A stretch of 64,000 nucleotides of DNA from Axinella damicornis (taxonomy: Eukaryota > Porifera > Demospongiae > Axinellida > Axinellidae). Made by a program: the position numbers and the translations under genes. The stretch lies in assembly GCA_963931865.1 (NCBI GenBank), contig OZ007509.1:6216882-6280881 (forward strand), given 5' to 3'. Shown here piece by piece: positions 1-10,362 of the stretch. The notes under the pieces were generated by a model that saw only the letters and a program-made list of their open reading frames with translations, made no database searches and was not told the DNA's origin. The first letter of the stretch is position 1. Each line of letters begins with the position of its first letter.

Positions 1-150
1 AGTTACCCATTCTGTACTGTGTACTATGTCTGCTCAATCAGCTGTTCACAACTTGATTGGTTAAGAAGGCCTGCAGCAGTGTTTGGAGTGAACTGATTCT
101 GCCAAGTAGTTCAATCAATCACTACATTGGAAATTAGCATTTCACTTCCT
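1..150. repeat. Dispersed repeat, copy shared with 15008-15150
   Basis: About 145 bases at the left edge recur almost identically and in the same orientation at 15008-15150. The last 30 bases differ by only a few substitutions before the copies diverge. The left end is cut by the window, so the true boundary is unknown. Confidence 0.85.
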
Positions 151-600
151 GTCTGGATGTAGCATCATTCCCACAGGCTAGGGTTGTTGTATTTTGTATT
201 TCACAACCTTGATGCTAGGTTATGACCACCTTGTGACATGGTGGTTGCATGGATGTTAGAAGGTTGGCATTTCTACATGGGTTCATGGACAGAGTCAGTA
301 TTCATAGTGTCAGGTTGTGTAATAGCCACGGTCGCAGGTTAATTAAGTAGCCAATTGCAAGGGAGCTGGGAGTAAGGAGAGATAAGGTGTGGGTACAGGG
401 ATAAAAGACAGACAACCTCCTTGGTATATGGTACGGGTTATTATTATACATTGTGACAGCTATTAGTTGGCACAGTAGTCTGTTGCCATGTATATGTGGG
501 ATTACCATGTGGCAGTAAATGAGAGACTGCTGAATTTTGACACCTATTGCATCCCTTTGTCATCATTACGCCCACTCCCCTCCACAGGGTGCTTGTGTGC

Positions 601-620
601 CCCCCCCCCCCCCCCCCCCC
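601..620. repeat. Poly-C run
   Basis: A 20-base homopolymer of C. The reading frames across it (poly-Gly or poly-Pro) are artefacts. Confidence 0.95.
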
Positions 621-1425
621 TCGTTGTCCCCGTGGACCCCAGGGGTCCTGCACTTTTGCCTGACAAGAATATATATTGATGAGGCTTGGCAGCCTGGGAA
701 AGCACATTTCTGACAATATTAACAACACATTCCAAAATGAGTTGAAAAGTTGCCATACTGTAATTAGACGTGTATTCGAAAATCCACTTCTGTCTTATAA
801 TTTCAAAATTGATCTCAGGGCTATAGCTAAGTACAAACAGCTGCACAACTGTGTTAAGACTGTATCCCAACTGTGTAGTGCAAAACAATCATAATATTAT
901 GTGAAAGGTATCCCTGCTGAAGTTGTAGGAAATCTGTCAAGCTGTTGAATAGTAAGGGCTCAGCTTCAGCAATTCCAGCCATTAATTATATCATGGTGGG
1001 AAGAAAAAAAACACGTTTGTGATGAACCGAATGCAGATGCTCTCAATCACTTCTTTCATAGCTGTTTCAACACGGACTTCCACCTCTGTCATCCAGAGTA
1101 TTTCCAAATTGATTGTGGTTGGGATTTATGAGTAGCCATACTGTTCCACCTGGTGTAGTTACAAGGTGTGCACTACTTAGAGGGCTTTAATAGTTCAAAT
1201 TACTTGTATGTGCCTAATCAAAGCAACATTAGTGGCTATATCTACAGTGTAATTAGATGGGCTTTTACAGCTCAAATTACTTGTATGGGGATAATCAAAG
1301 CAAGTTATAGTGTTTCCTCCTCCTGGTATGTTATTTGAGTAGCTAGGGAGTTGCTGAGTAGCTAGGGAGTTGCTGTGGTAACGGAAGCAATCAACACTGC
1401 CTACGGGCCTAAGCTTGCAAGCTTG

Positions 1426-1467
1426 CACTGCCTACCCACAAGCTTGCAAGCTTGTGGGTAGGCAGTG
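1426..1467. repeat. Perfect 42-bp palindrome
   Basis: The sequence starting cactgcctacccaca reads identically on both strands around a central aagcttgcaagctt. A diverged direct echo of the same words lies just upstream at about 1396-1426. Confidence 0.95.
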
Positions 1468-1531
1468 CTGGTGAGAATGGAGCAGACCGGTGGTGGGCTG
1501 GCTCAAAGAGCTAACTAGTCTAGCTGGAGCA

Positions 1532-1601
1532 ACACTCCAATGAACTGCTCCACTCTAGTCATGACACGTACTATCTAGAGTGGAGCAGTTCATTGGAGTG
1601 T
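1532..1601. repeat. 27-bp inverted repeat with 16-bp loop
   Basis: Arms 1532-1558 and 1575-1601 are perfect reverse complements (acactccaatgaactgctcc and onwards) separated by a short spacer. This is MITE- or foldback-like structure. Confidence 0.9.
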
Positions 1602-2479
1602 ATAAGTCTCATTGAGCCGGCCAGTCCGTGCAACATTATAAGAGTGATCAATTAACGTTCCTATAAGTGTGACTGACACATACACACGTACTTATTATCT
1701 ACACTGATGGAATAGATCCCTGATTCAGAGCCATACACGCAAACAGATGCAACTGGGGGTGTCAAAATAATGACCAGCAAAATTATAGAAGCCAGAAGCA
1801 ATGAAGCACCTACAGAAAATCAGTTTGGCAACAGTTTTCTTGATACTTGTTGAAAAATTCCACACGTACCTTCATGTAGGAATTTGAATGTACCAATGGA
1901 AACACTGTATTGTTCTGCTGAGCATGAGCCTATACTGCTCACATATAGCTTCACATGGTGATTTAACCCAAACTCCTAACTAAAACTCATGAATATTCTA
2001 GCTAGTCTTCACTTGAACCCAAGGTATACAAGCATGGAAAGACCCAGGAATGGTTACCACACTGTTAAAATTGGGGTGCTCATTCGCATGTTCCAGAATA
2101 GCACCCTGCCTGGGGTGCTACAGTGGCACCGGTTTCCATGGCAACCTTGGTACTTAACCCTTTAACCACCGAATTCATCCCACCAAGACAACACATTTTC
2201 ATGCATTCAGCACACACCACTTTCGTAGGTACTCCTCTCCCACAGCATTCGTTCCTCAGTGGCCAAACTTGGTGGGGCCCGCACGCATGGAGAGACCCCT
2301 CTGGCAATACCGTTAATGATATTCATGACCCCCCACAAGCCCAGCAATCGGAGGTCAAAGGTGGATGTCAGCCGGATTTTCACCCAGCATTTCCCTAAAC
2401 TTGGGCCAGATCTGACTGATGGCACACCTTACACCACCAATTTGCATGTTTTCTTTAGACCCTGGGTGGGGTCTCATTA

Positions 2480-3165
2480 CATTTCACCAGTTCTGTTTGT
2501 TTTCTGTGTATTCCTTTCTGCCTGCTTTTCACCACAGTGATTTTTAGTTTTGTATTTTTGCACTCCTATTTGGCTTTTACTGCTGTCACGTACATGCAAG
2601 GCCTCCACCCAAGAAGCCAAACTGACAGCCCATGCATCTGCACAACTATAGCAGAGAGAAACTCTGAGGTTCAGTCTCTGTGACTTCCCACCTGAGGACC
2701 TACTCTGGTCAATGGCAGTATTTACGGATGCCACAACCGAAGGAAAGCACTTTCTGTTATCCCAACTCTCACCACACCCGGACGAACCCATAACAAGATA
2801 AACCTTACCACTTTAAAAAAAAAATGACACCATTCCACCAGTTCTGTTTGTTTTCTGTGTATTCCATTCTGAACTCTGTTATCTGTCCCCTGCTTTTATT
2901 CACCACAGTGATTTTTAGTTTTGTATTTTTGCACTCCTATTTGGTTTTTACTGCTGTCACGTACATGCAAGGCCTCCACCCAAAAGCTAACCTGACAGCC
3001 CATGCATCTGCACAACTATAGCAGAGAGAAACTCTGAGGTTCAGTGTCTGTGACTTCCCATCTGAGGACCTACTCTGGTCAATGGCAGTATTTTACGGAT
3101 GCCACAACCGAAGGAAAGCACTTTCTGTTACCCCAACCCTCACCACACCCGGACGAACCCAAAAA
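2480..3165. repeat. Tandem duplication, unit about 340 bp
   Basis: Two copies (about 2480-2790 and 2835-3165) share long near-identical blocks such as caccagttctgtttgttttc and gtcacgtacatgcaaggcct. They are separated by an A-rich junction near 2813-2823. Small indels distinguish the copies. No coding frame is conserved between them. Confidence 0.85.
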
Positions 3166-3595
3166 CCTTACCACTTTTTTAGCTCCAATCTCAGGTCCAG
3201 GCAGCATCACCCACATTTCAGAGTCCAATGTACATTTAATAGAGGCAATGCCCTACGGCCACTGCAGTCCTTGTTCACACAGTGGTTTCTTCTTGCTTTC
3301 CATGTAGCATTGTACACCTGTATTGTTTGTTTGTTTGCTTTTCATGTTGTATTGCATCAGCCCAACCCAATTGCTTCCACCAGTTCTTTCATTTTTAATT
3401 CTTAATTTTTTGCACCCACAATTCTATTCAGTGCCTTTTTTCATACCAATTAGTGGCAGATATAATTATAGCCAGAAAGAAGAAGGAAAAAAAAGAAAGA
3501 CAAACTCCCCCCCCCTCTAACCCCCAAATCTGACAATCTCATCTGCGTTATGACTGTGTTTTTATCACAATGTAGCCTCCATATACATGCATTAA

Positions 3596-4575
3596 GGTAG
3601 GAAGCACGACATCGGCGAAATAGCGCAATTTTGCTCATGAATAATTAATGAGATGACGTCACTTGCATACGGTTATATTATTTAGAGTTATTCATCTGTT
3701 TACGTTTTTCCATGGCGGCAACCGGAATAAACAAGGGGGGCTTCTCTCTTTGATGCGGCTAGCGGCCCTTTCAAGTTTCAAATCGGTACTCTGATGTGGC
3801 CGTGCGGTACCTTGAAGATTTGTTTAAATCTTCAAAGTAACAAGTACAAGTAATAACAAGTAAGGAGCTATTCTGGCTTATTGAATGTAGCGATGGGCTA
3901 TCTGAGTGTGAATAGCTAGGTGGAGTGAGCAGGAATGTTTGTGGGTCTGCTGAAGTGGCCGAAGAACAGCCTGGAAAGTGAACAGCCTCCGACAGCTCCC
4001 TGGCCAAGGTACTCTAGAGAGTTGACCTTTAGGCATTACAGGCCCCGCCCATTTTCGTGTTAGGGCGAATTTGGCTGGTTTGGTAGCTGGACTGGGCTGG
4101 TGAGAGGGAGTAGATGTGTGGCCAAAACTCGGTCACCGAGAGGTGAACGTGGAAAAGCATCCCTAGTTTTGCAGGGGGTAGGTTGACCTTTTGGAAACTG
4201 GCCTTGGCTTGAGTCGGTTTTAGTTGGTGTGCGTGGAATTTGTTTTGAAAGCCTAGGGTAGCCAAACCTCTGCTTTTGAGGGTGGCAGTGAGTTTTGGGC
4301 TGTAGCCTGCAAGTGAGGAGAGCAGGTGGTAAATCCATCCGTAGTTTTGGGGCCTGTTTTGTGTGTGTATTGATGATGGGGTCAGAGTGTGGGTGGGGCC
4401 TTGGAGAGGGTCCAAATTTTCAGTTTCGTAGAGGGCCTTAAAATTGAGTTTTAGGGCATTTTCAAGCAGAGGGAGCAGTTTGATGCAAAGTATTGCTGAA
4501 ACTTGTGTACGCTTTGATGCTGCCCATTTATCCATCAACTTGGTTTCGGAGATCGCGGTACCCATGTTTACTACC
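3596..4575. mobile_element. TTAA-flanked element, GGTAGGAAGCA family, copy 1
   Basis: Bounded by TTAA (3592-3595 and 4576-4579), with ends GGTAGGAAGCA and ...GTTTACTACC as short inverted repeats. It is 980 bp and directly repeated at 4879-5849. The minus strand holds a 178-codon open frame (4029-4565) with no domain I recognise. The frame is disrupted in the other copy, so it may be chance or a decaying gene fragment. Confidence 0.8.
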
Positions 4576-4579
4576 TTAA

Positions 4580-4671
4580 CTCAGTTTGTACTCTGTGTGG
4601 TCCCATAGGTCAAAGTTTATGGCCTGCCGTCATGTGACGAGACCGGAAAATAAAATTCATTCATTCATTCA
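4580..4671 (+). repeat. LINE-like 3' tail ending in (ATTC)n
   Basis: About 60 bases of unique sequence end in aaaataaaattcattcattc. A terminal ATTC microsatellite is typical of 3' ends of CR1/L2-like non-LTR elements. Only the tail is present. It directly precedes the resumed right half of the surrounding MITE. Confidence 0.45.
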
Positions 4672-4878
4672 TTAGAATCAAAAATCCTCGGGTCAATGAA
4701 TCTCATTAAAATTCTTCGTTTAGTGGGGGATGCACACCGAAATCTGACCAAATTTTTGAGTTCGTCCCTCAGTCGTCCCTGGGCCTCTGAAGCTTTTTTT
4801 GGTCGCTTTTTGGACTGACGAGAATCCCTACAAGTGCATAGGGTCTAAATGATGCCTATAGACGTCAATGGGGCTTAA

Positions 4879-5849
4879 GGTAGGAAGCATGGCATAGGCG
4901 AAATCGTGCAATTTTGCTCATGAATAATTAATGAGATGACGTCACTTGCATACGGTTATTTAGAGTTATTCATCTGTTTACGTTTTCCCATGGCGCCAAC
5001 CGGAATAAACAAGGGGGGCTTCTCTCTTTGATGCGGCTAGCGGCCCTTTCAAGTTTCAAATCGGTACTCTGATGTGGCCGTGCGGCACTTTGAAGATTTG
5101 TTTAAATCTTCAAAGTAACAAGTACAAGTAATAACAAGTAAGGAGCTATTCTGGCTTATTGAATGTAGCGATGGGTTCTCTGAGTGTGAATAGCTAGGTG
5201 GAGTGAGCAGGAATGTTTGTGGGTCTGCTGAAGTGGCCGAAGAACAGCCTGGAAAGTGAACAGCCTCCGACAGCTCCCTGGCCAAGGTACTCTAGAGAGT
5301 CGACCTTTCGGCATTACAGGCCCCGCCCATTTTCGTGTCAAGGCGAATTTGGCTGGTTTGGTAGCTGGACTGGGCTGGTGAGAGGGAGTAGATGTGTGGC
5401 CAAAACTCTGTAACTGAGAGGTGAACGTGGAAAAGCATCCCTAGTTTTGCAGGGGGTAGGTTGACCTTTTGGAAACTGGCCTTGGCTTTGGTCTTTTAGT
5501 TGGTGTGCGTGGAATTTTTTTTGAAAGCCTAGGGTAGCCAAACCTCGATCTGTTTTTGAGTGCGGCAGTGAGTTTTGGGCTGTAGCCTGCAACTGAAGAG
5601 AGCAGGTGGTAAATCCATCCGTTGTTTTTTTGGCCTGCTTTGTGTGTGTATTGATGATGGGGTCAGAGTGTGGGTGGTGGCCTTGGAGAGGGTTCAGTTT
5701 AGTAGAGGGCCTTGAAATTGAGTTTTAGGGCGTTTTCAAGCAGAGGGAGCAGTTTGATGCAAAGTATTGCTGAAACTTGTGTACGCTTTGATGCTGCCCA
5801 TTTATCCATCAACTTGGTTTTGGAGATCACTCTACCCATGTTTCCTACC
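4879..5849. mobile_element. TTAA-flanked element, GGTAGGAAGCA family, copy 2
   Basis: TTAA at 4875-4878 and 5850-5853 flank 971 bp ending GGTAGGAAGCA / TTTCCTACC. It is colinear with copy 1 with small indels. It is inserted in the last bases of the CCCTTTAA-type MITE, so it is younger than that insertion. Confidence 0.85.
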
Positions 5850-5994
5850 TTAAAGGGTTAATTAATGAGATTCATAGTTGGTGAGAATGGGCCCTCAAAA
5901 TGGCCTACGTATTTATGCTAATAAAACCAAAAAATCCATTACCGTAGGATTGGAATCATAGAAATTCCAGGAAATGAATTTGTATCGCTAGATT

Positions 5995-6335
5995 GGATCA
6001 GGAGCGCATGAGCCGCTGAAGGCGGCGAAGGAGCGTGCAACTTCAGTGCCATGTAAATACAAATTATTTACGTACTTCCGCGTTTGAAAATATATCGGGT
6101 ACGTCATAAGTTTTCTGGGGGCAGTTTTATTGGCCATGCAAGCCTTCAAGGGCGTCCTGACACTCGCTGGTTCCCTGCCTGTTTCGCACGGTCATGCTCC
6201 GTTTGATAGCGCGTCTCATGGGATGCCACTTCAAGTCATTACTACTACAGATTTGTATTTACATGGCACTCGCGGGTATTCGCGAGTTGCACGCTCCTTC
6301 GCCGCCTTCGGCGGCTCATGCGCTCCTAATTGGAT
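5995..6335. repeat. Inverted repeat around a 190-bp loop
   Basis: The left arm (about 5995-6060) and right arm (about 6248-6335) are reverse complements through the words ggcggcgaaggagcgtgcaa and atttgtatttacatggcac. A shorter relative with the same aggagctcatgagccgccga motif lies at 8850-8900. Confidence 0.8.
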
Positions 6336-6339
6336 GGAC

Positions 6340-6800
6340 CGTTGTAATAGATAGAAATTGTCGCGCTGCGTTTGGAGAGAAATCGTTTGTTATTCCAGGT
6401 AATGGGCATCGAACTGCCATTCCACGTACTGCATTTCGAGTGTTTCTGACTGTTGTAGCTGCACTATTCCAGGACTGGGCGTCTACTGCCATGCCATCAT
6501 TGCAATACGCTGCATTTCGAGCGTTTGTGACTGTTATTCCAGGAACATGGACATCAACTGCCACTGCCACGCGCTGGCATTCGGCGTTTGTGACTGTTGT
6601 GACTACACTATTCCAGGAAATGGACACTCACTGCCGTGCACACGCTGCATTTCGGCGGCTTGGCTATAGTAATTCTAAGAAATGGGCATCATCAACCACG
6701 GCGCCACGCCCTGAATTTCGAGAGAACTTGTTTGTGACCAAGGACTGCTGTATTCCAGGAAATAGGCATCGACTGCCTTGCCACGCAGTGCATTTGGACT
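6340..6800. repeat. Degenerate minisatellite, unit about 80-100 bp
   Basis: Five or six diverged units each contain words like ctgcatttcgagcgtttgtg, attccaggaaatgg and catcgactgccat. A 202-codon frame runs through it, but it simply translates the repeat and shows no domain, so I do not call it a gene. Confidence 0.75.
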
Positions 6801-7070
6801 GAATCAGACTGACTATGAATAGTGAATTTTGTAAATGTGTACTTGGAACTCATGTTGTTTGGATAAGAACATTTCCTGGTATCGGTACATTGGAATCTAC
6901 GAAAATAATTAGTGTTCTGAGCTACCGCTTAATTGGATTAGTGGAAATTCCAGGAATTGAATTTCTACCGCTAGATTAGATGTACCGTTTTATTAGTAGA
7001 CTTGCACTGTGTGCCAGTTTGGGATGGTTTGGCGATTTTTAATGAGATTCATTGATCCTTGATGCACATA

Positions 7071-7110
7071 TTAACCCTTTAACCACCGAATTCATCCCAC
7101 CAAGACAACC
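7071..7110 (+). mobile_element. End fragment of the CCCTTTAACCACC MITE
   Basis: TTAACCCTTTAACCACCGAA and about 20 further bases match the left ends at 2154 and 11161. The match then stops abruptly, so only the terminal fragment remains. Confidence 0.8.
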
Positions 7111-7985
7111 ACGGGGCCACAGTTACTAAATTGCCAGACGCAATGCCACTCTAGTTGGTTGGTTGTTTCTCCCCCGGCCCTCGGGCAAAAAAGTACTCGG
7201 AGTGGCAATTTGGTACTTGCAGGGATTCTAGCCTTTTATGCCGTCAAAACCGTCTCCCTATCCTCCCCTAGGCCCTCTCGCTACCTCAATTTCAGCTCTG
7301 CGCACGGGCGCTGCACCACAGGCATCCTCTTGGTGGACGTGGGCACCCGCAGCCCACTCGCTGCCAGTACCTTCAAGTGATTCGACCCAGCCAAGTGTTT
7401 TTCTGACGTGATATACGCTCAGTAATGAGAGATCTGCCCCACAACTGCAGAGCTTCTTGGTAGAAGGACGCGCTTCTTCCACGGCCTCGGATCGTCAACG
7501 CGCTCGTCAACCTTCATTGCACGTGTCCATTACTCGTGCACCTCCGTATATCTTATTTCTTGGACCGTATACCTCCGTATACTACGCAACGTCATTATGA
7601 CGTCATGGTTGGTTGTTGGTACATGGTTCACCAGCCAGATCAGAGGAGGGAGTGCAAGCTTACGGAGGTTCGTATTCGTCCGTTACCTCTTCCGGTAGTA
7701 TTCGTTATGAATTCGGAGTTATGCGATTTCCGTGTAACGAAACTGCCATGTCAGACAGCTTCGAGAAGCAGATTTTGGCACCGACTGTTCCAAGATGTGT
7801 TCATGCGAGCGACGTATCCTTTGAGCACATATCTCAGGTGGTCAAGAGTCCATTTAGCTATCAAGACAGTTGAGACTGCTCCCGTCTTTGTGTGAGAACA
7901 CTGTAAAGTCGGGTCTAGCTTGAAGCGTCTCAAGATGGTCAGATTCAAGCACCTGTAGTGCACGAACGCAGGGTGCTATGATGAT
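7111..7985. other. No feature recognised
   Basis: Moderately GC-rich sequence with several overlapping short frames on both strands. I see no splice-consistent exon, domain or repeat here. Confidence 0.4.
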
Positions 7986-7989
7986 CGGA

Positions 7990-8740
7990 CCCACGCCTGA
8001 TGCCTGATGAAAGCCCCATCTCTGTACTTTCAGAAAATAGCCACATCATGGGGTGACAACCCATCAGATTTGGAGCTATGAGCCCCTGAAGTCAACCATG
8101 TTTCATGAATTTGGTTTGCGTGGGTGAGTTTATGCTGCCATATCTCGAGAACGCTACGTGCTATGGACATGAGACTTGCACCATTGGATACACCAAAGAC
8201 TGAGGTTTGTAAATTCATGTGGAAGTATTGTGACAACCCCATTAGATTTGGAGCTATGAGCCCCCGAACTCAACCAATATGTGTGAATTTGGTTTACGTG
8301 GGTGACTTCGTGTTGTCATATCTCCTGAATCCTACAACCTATGGACATGAGACTTGCACCATTGGATACAACAAAGACTGAGGTTTGTAAGTACATGTGG
8401 AAGTATTGTGACAACCCCATCAGATTTGGAGCAATGAGCCCCTCGACTCAACCAATATGCGTGAATTTGGTTTACATGGGTGAATTCATGCTGTCATATC
8501 TCTTGAACCCTACAACCTATGGACATGAGACTTGCACCACTGGATACAACAAAGATGGAGGTATATAAGGATGTGTGGATTGTGACAACCCCATCAGCTT
8601 TGAAGCTATGCGTGGCTGCTATCAGCACTTTCATGGATTTTAGTTCACACTGGAGATGTTGTGCAGCTATATATACATCTATGTCTCCTGAAGACTTCAA
8701 ACTATCAACTCTGACAATTCGAGATTACCCCATGGACCAT
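7990..8740. repeat. 178-bp tandem satellite, about four units
   Basis: The marker ggacatgagacttgcaccat occurs at about 8165, 8343 and 8521, a 178-bp period. Units also share gtgacaaccccatcagatttggag. The period is not a multiple of three, so the apparent repeated peptides are shadows. The last unit decays towards 8740. Inverted relatives lie at 9545-9765 and 49860-50070. Confidence 0.9.
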
Positions 8741-8759
8741 GGAATTTTGTGCCTGTGAA

Positions 8760-10362
8760 AGTGATCATTGTTTGGTTGTATCCATGCAGCCTATGCTAAA
8801 TTTAATTTTTGCTTAGCGCATCATGGACTAGTACTTCTGCGGTATTATCAGGAGCTCATGAGCCGCCGAAGCCTTTGGTGGCTCATGCGTTCCTAGGCCT
8901 GGTATTATTATATATCCTATTCACATCCATTTTCCATTCATGTAGCACTGAATTGCTATTGCTGTCTTGTCAATGGGACTAGCCATTAACCTGACTGAAA
9001 TTAAACTCCCAACGACAACTCCTTTCTAGCCTTACTCAAAATGTTTTGGTAGTCACCACATTTGGTAGTACCTATATAGCTAGCTATGCATTTGAATGTG
9101 ATAGTGTGTTCAATAACTTCTTTGGAGCTATCACATCTATAGTGGCATCTGAATCAGTGGTGTCAGAATCAGATTCTTGAAAGGGCTTTGATAAGTGACT
9201 AGACCCACATTGCCTTCCATTCTATACTACTATACTTCTGATCATGACCATTACTATGAGGGTGAACGTCCCTCATTCAATAAACAAACAGGTCGAGCAA
9301 GTCAATTGGAGACTCTAAAGCCACGTTGTGAGCATTAGTTTCTGGACGAGTTAGCCTGGTGGTCAAAGACTTGATTCCAATTCGGCGATAGTTCAGAAAC
9401 TTCTGCATTGGCGGCGCATCCCACCTACACCAGCACTACAGCAACATAGCTATTGCTAGAAACCTGCTAAATTTACAAACATGATTCCATTTTGTACAGA
9501 TATCACTCTACATAAATGCACTGTATAGCAGAATACTTGCTGCGTCCAGTGGTGCAAGTCTCATGTCCATAGGTTGTATATGGGGCTGAGGAGATAATTA
9601 TGCATGGCCACACAAATTCAACCACGTAAACAAAATTCATAAAACATAGTTGATTTCAGGAGCTCATAGCTCCAAACCTGATGGGGTGGTCACAAAATAT
9701 CTTTATTAACCTCCATCTTTGTTGTATCCAATGGTGTAAGTCTCATGTCCATAGGCTGTAACATGTTGGTGAGGGTGCAGTGGTTGCGGCAATGGTTGGT
9801 TTATACCCAGTATTGGTCCTTGCATGCCAGGAACTCATTGTCAAGTTCAGTTGGGATTATATATAATTATGATTGCACCTTCTGGCAGTAATGAGAGACC
9901 TGAATTTGGCAAAGTTGCAACGAAGGAACAATTTCTGTTCAGTATGCATTCTTGATAGCTAACCATGCTACAGAGAATGCAGTGTCGAAAAGCATGGCAG
10001 GAGTTTCCTCCAGCTGGCTATTTGGTCGATACTTTCCCCTAGCACCTCTTACGTACACTCAACCATGCAGGGATAGCAAGAATAAGATTTGATTGCCCAC
10101 CAACTTTTCTAGCTCGGTTTTCACCTATGCCTGGGTCGGTACACTTTTCAATAAACCAGAGGATTCATGGTGTACAAGTACGCACAATGCATTATGCAAT
10201 GAGCCTCATGTAATGGCAGCGTTCTGGTCTATAGCAGGCAGGCTGCAGTCATCGAAAAGCCCAGATTATATCAAAAGCTGGGGCATCAATAATTATCAGG
10301 TAAATACTGGATGATAGTGAGAATTGGTGTGCCATTGAGTTTGACCGAATGCAGGATATGAA
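8760..10362. other. Non-coding, with inverted copies of the 178-bp unit
   Basis: Apart from the satellite at 9545-9765 and a small palindromic segment near 8850-8900, I see no gene or recognisable element. Confidence 0.4.
9545..9765 (-). repeat. Inverted copy of the 178-bp satellite
   Basis: Words such as ggtgcaagtctcatgtccat and gagctcatagctccaaacct are reverse complements of the 8.0-8.7 kb units. About 1.2 units are present. Confidence 0.85.

Larger units (their letters stand above)
151..2153. other. Non-coding stretch with palindromes
   Basis: No convincing coding sequence is visible. It holds a poly-C run at 601-620, two strong inverted repeats near 1.43 and 1.57 kb, and around 1820-1930 a diverged match to 22600-22730 (shared words around cagttttnttgatact and aggaatttga). 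Confidence 0.5.
2158..5857. mobile_element. TTAA-flanked MITE with nested insertions
   Basis: The left end is TTAA (2154-2157) then CCCTTTAACCACC, and the right end is ...TTAAAGGG then TTAA (5858-5861). The intact relative at 11165-11774 shows the original length is about 610 bp. Here the left half (2158-2475) and right half (from about 4672) are separated by about 2.2 kb of inserted DNA, and a second element (4879-5849) sits inside its right tip. TTAA target duplication and CCC/GGG ends suggest a piggyBac-type mobiliser; that is inferred, since no transposase is present. Confidence 0.75.

Noticed and set aside
6194..6802. 202-codon open frame
   Set aside because: It follows a degenerate minisatellite; the peptide is repetitive, has no domain and starts inside an inverted repeat.
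8124..8758. Repeated peptide MDMRLAPLDTxKTEV
   Set aside because: The 178-bp period is not divisible by three, so the frame changes from unit to unit and cannot be a repeat protein.
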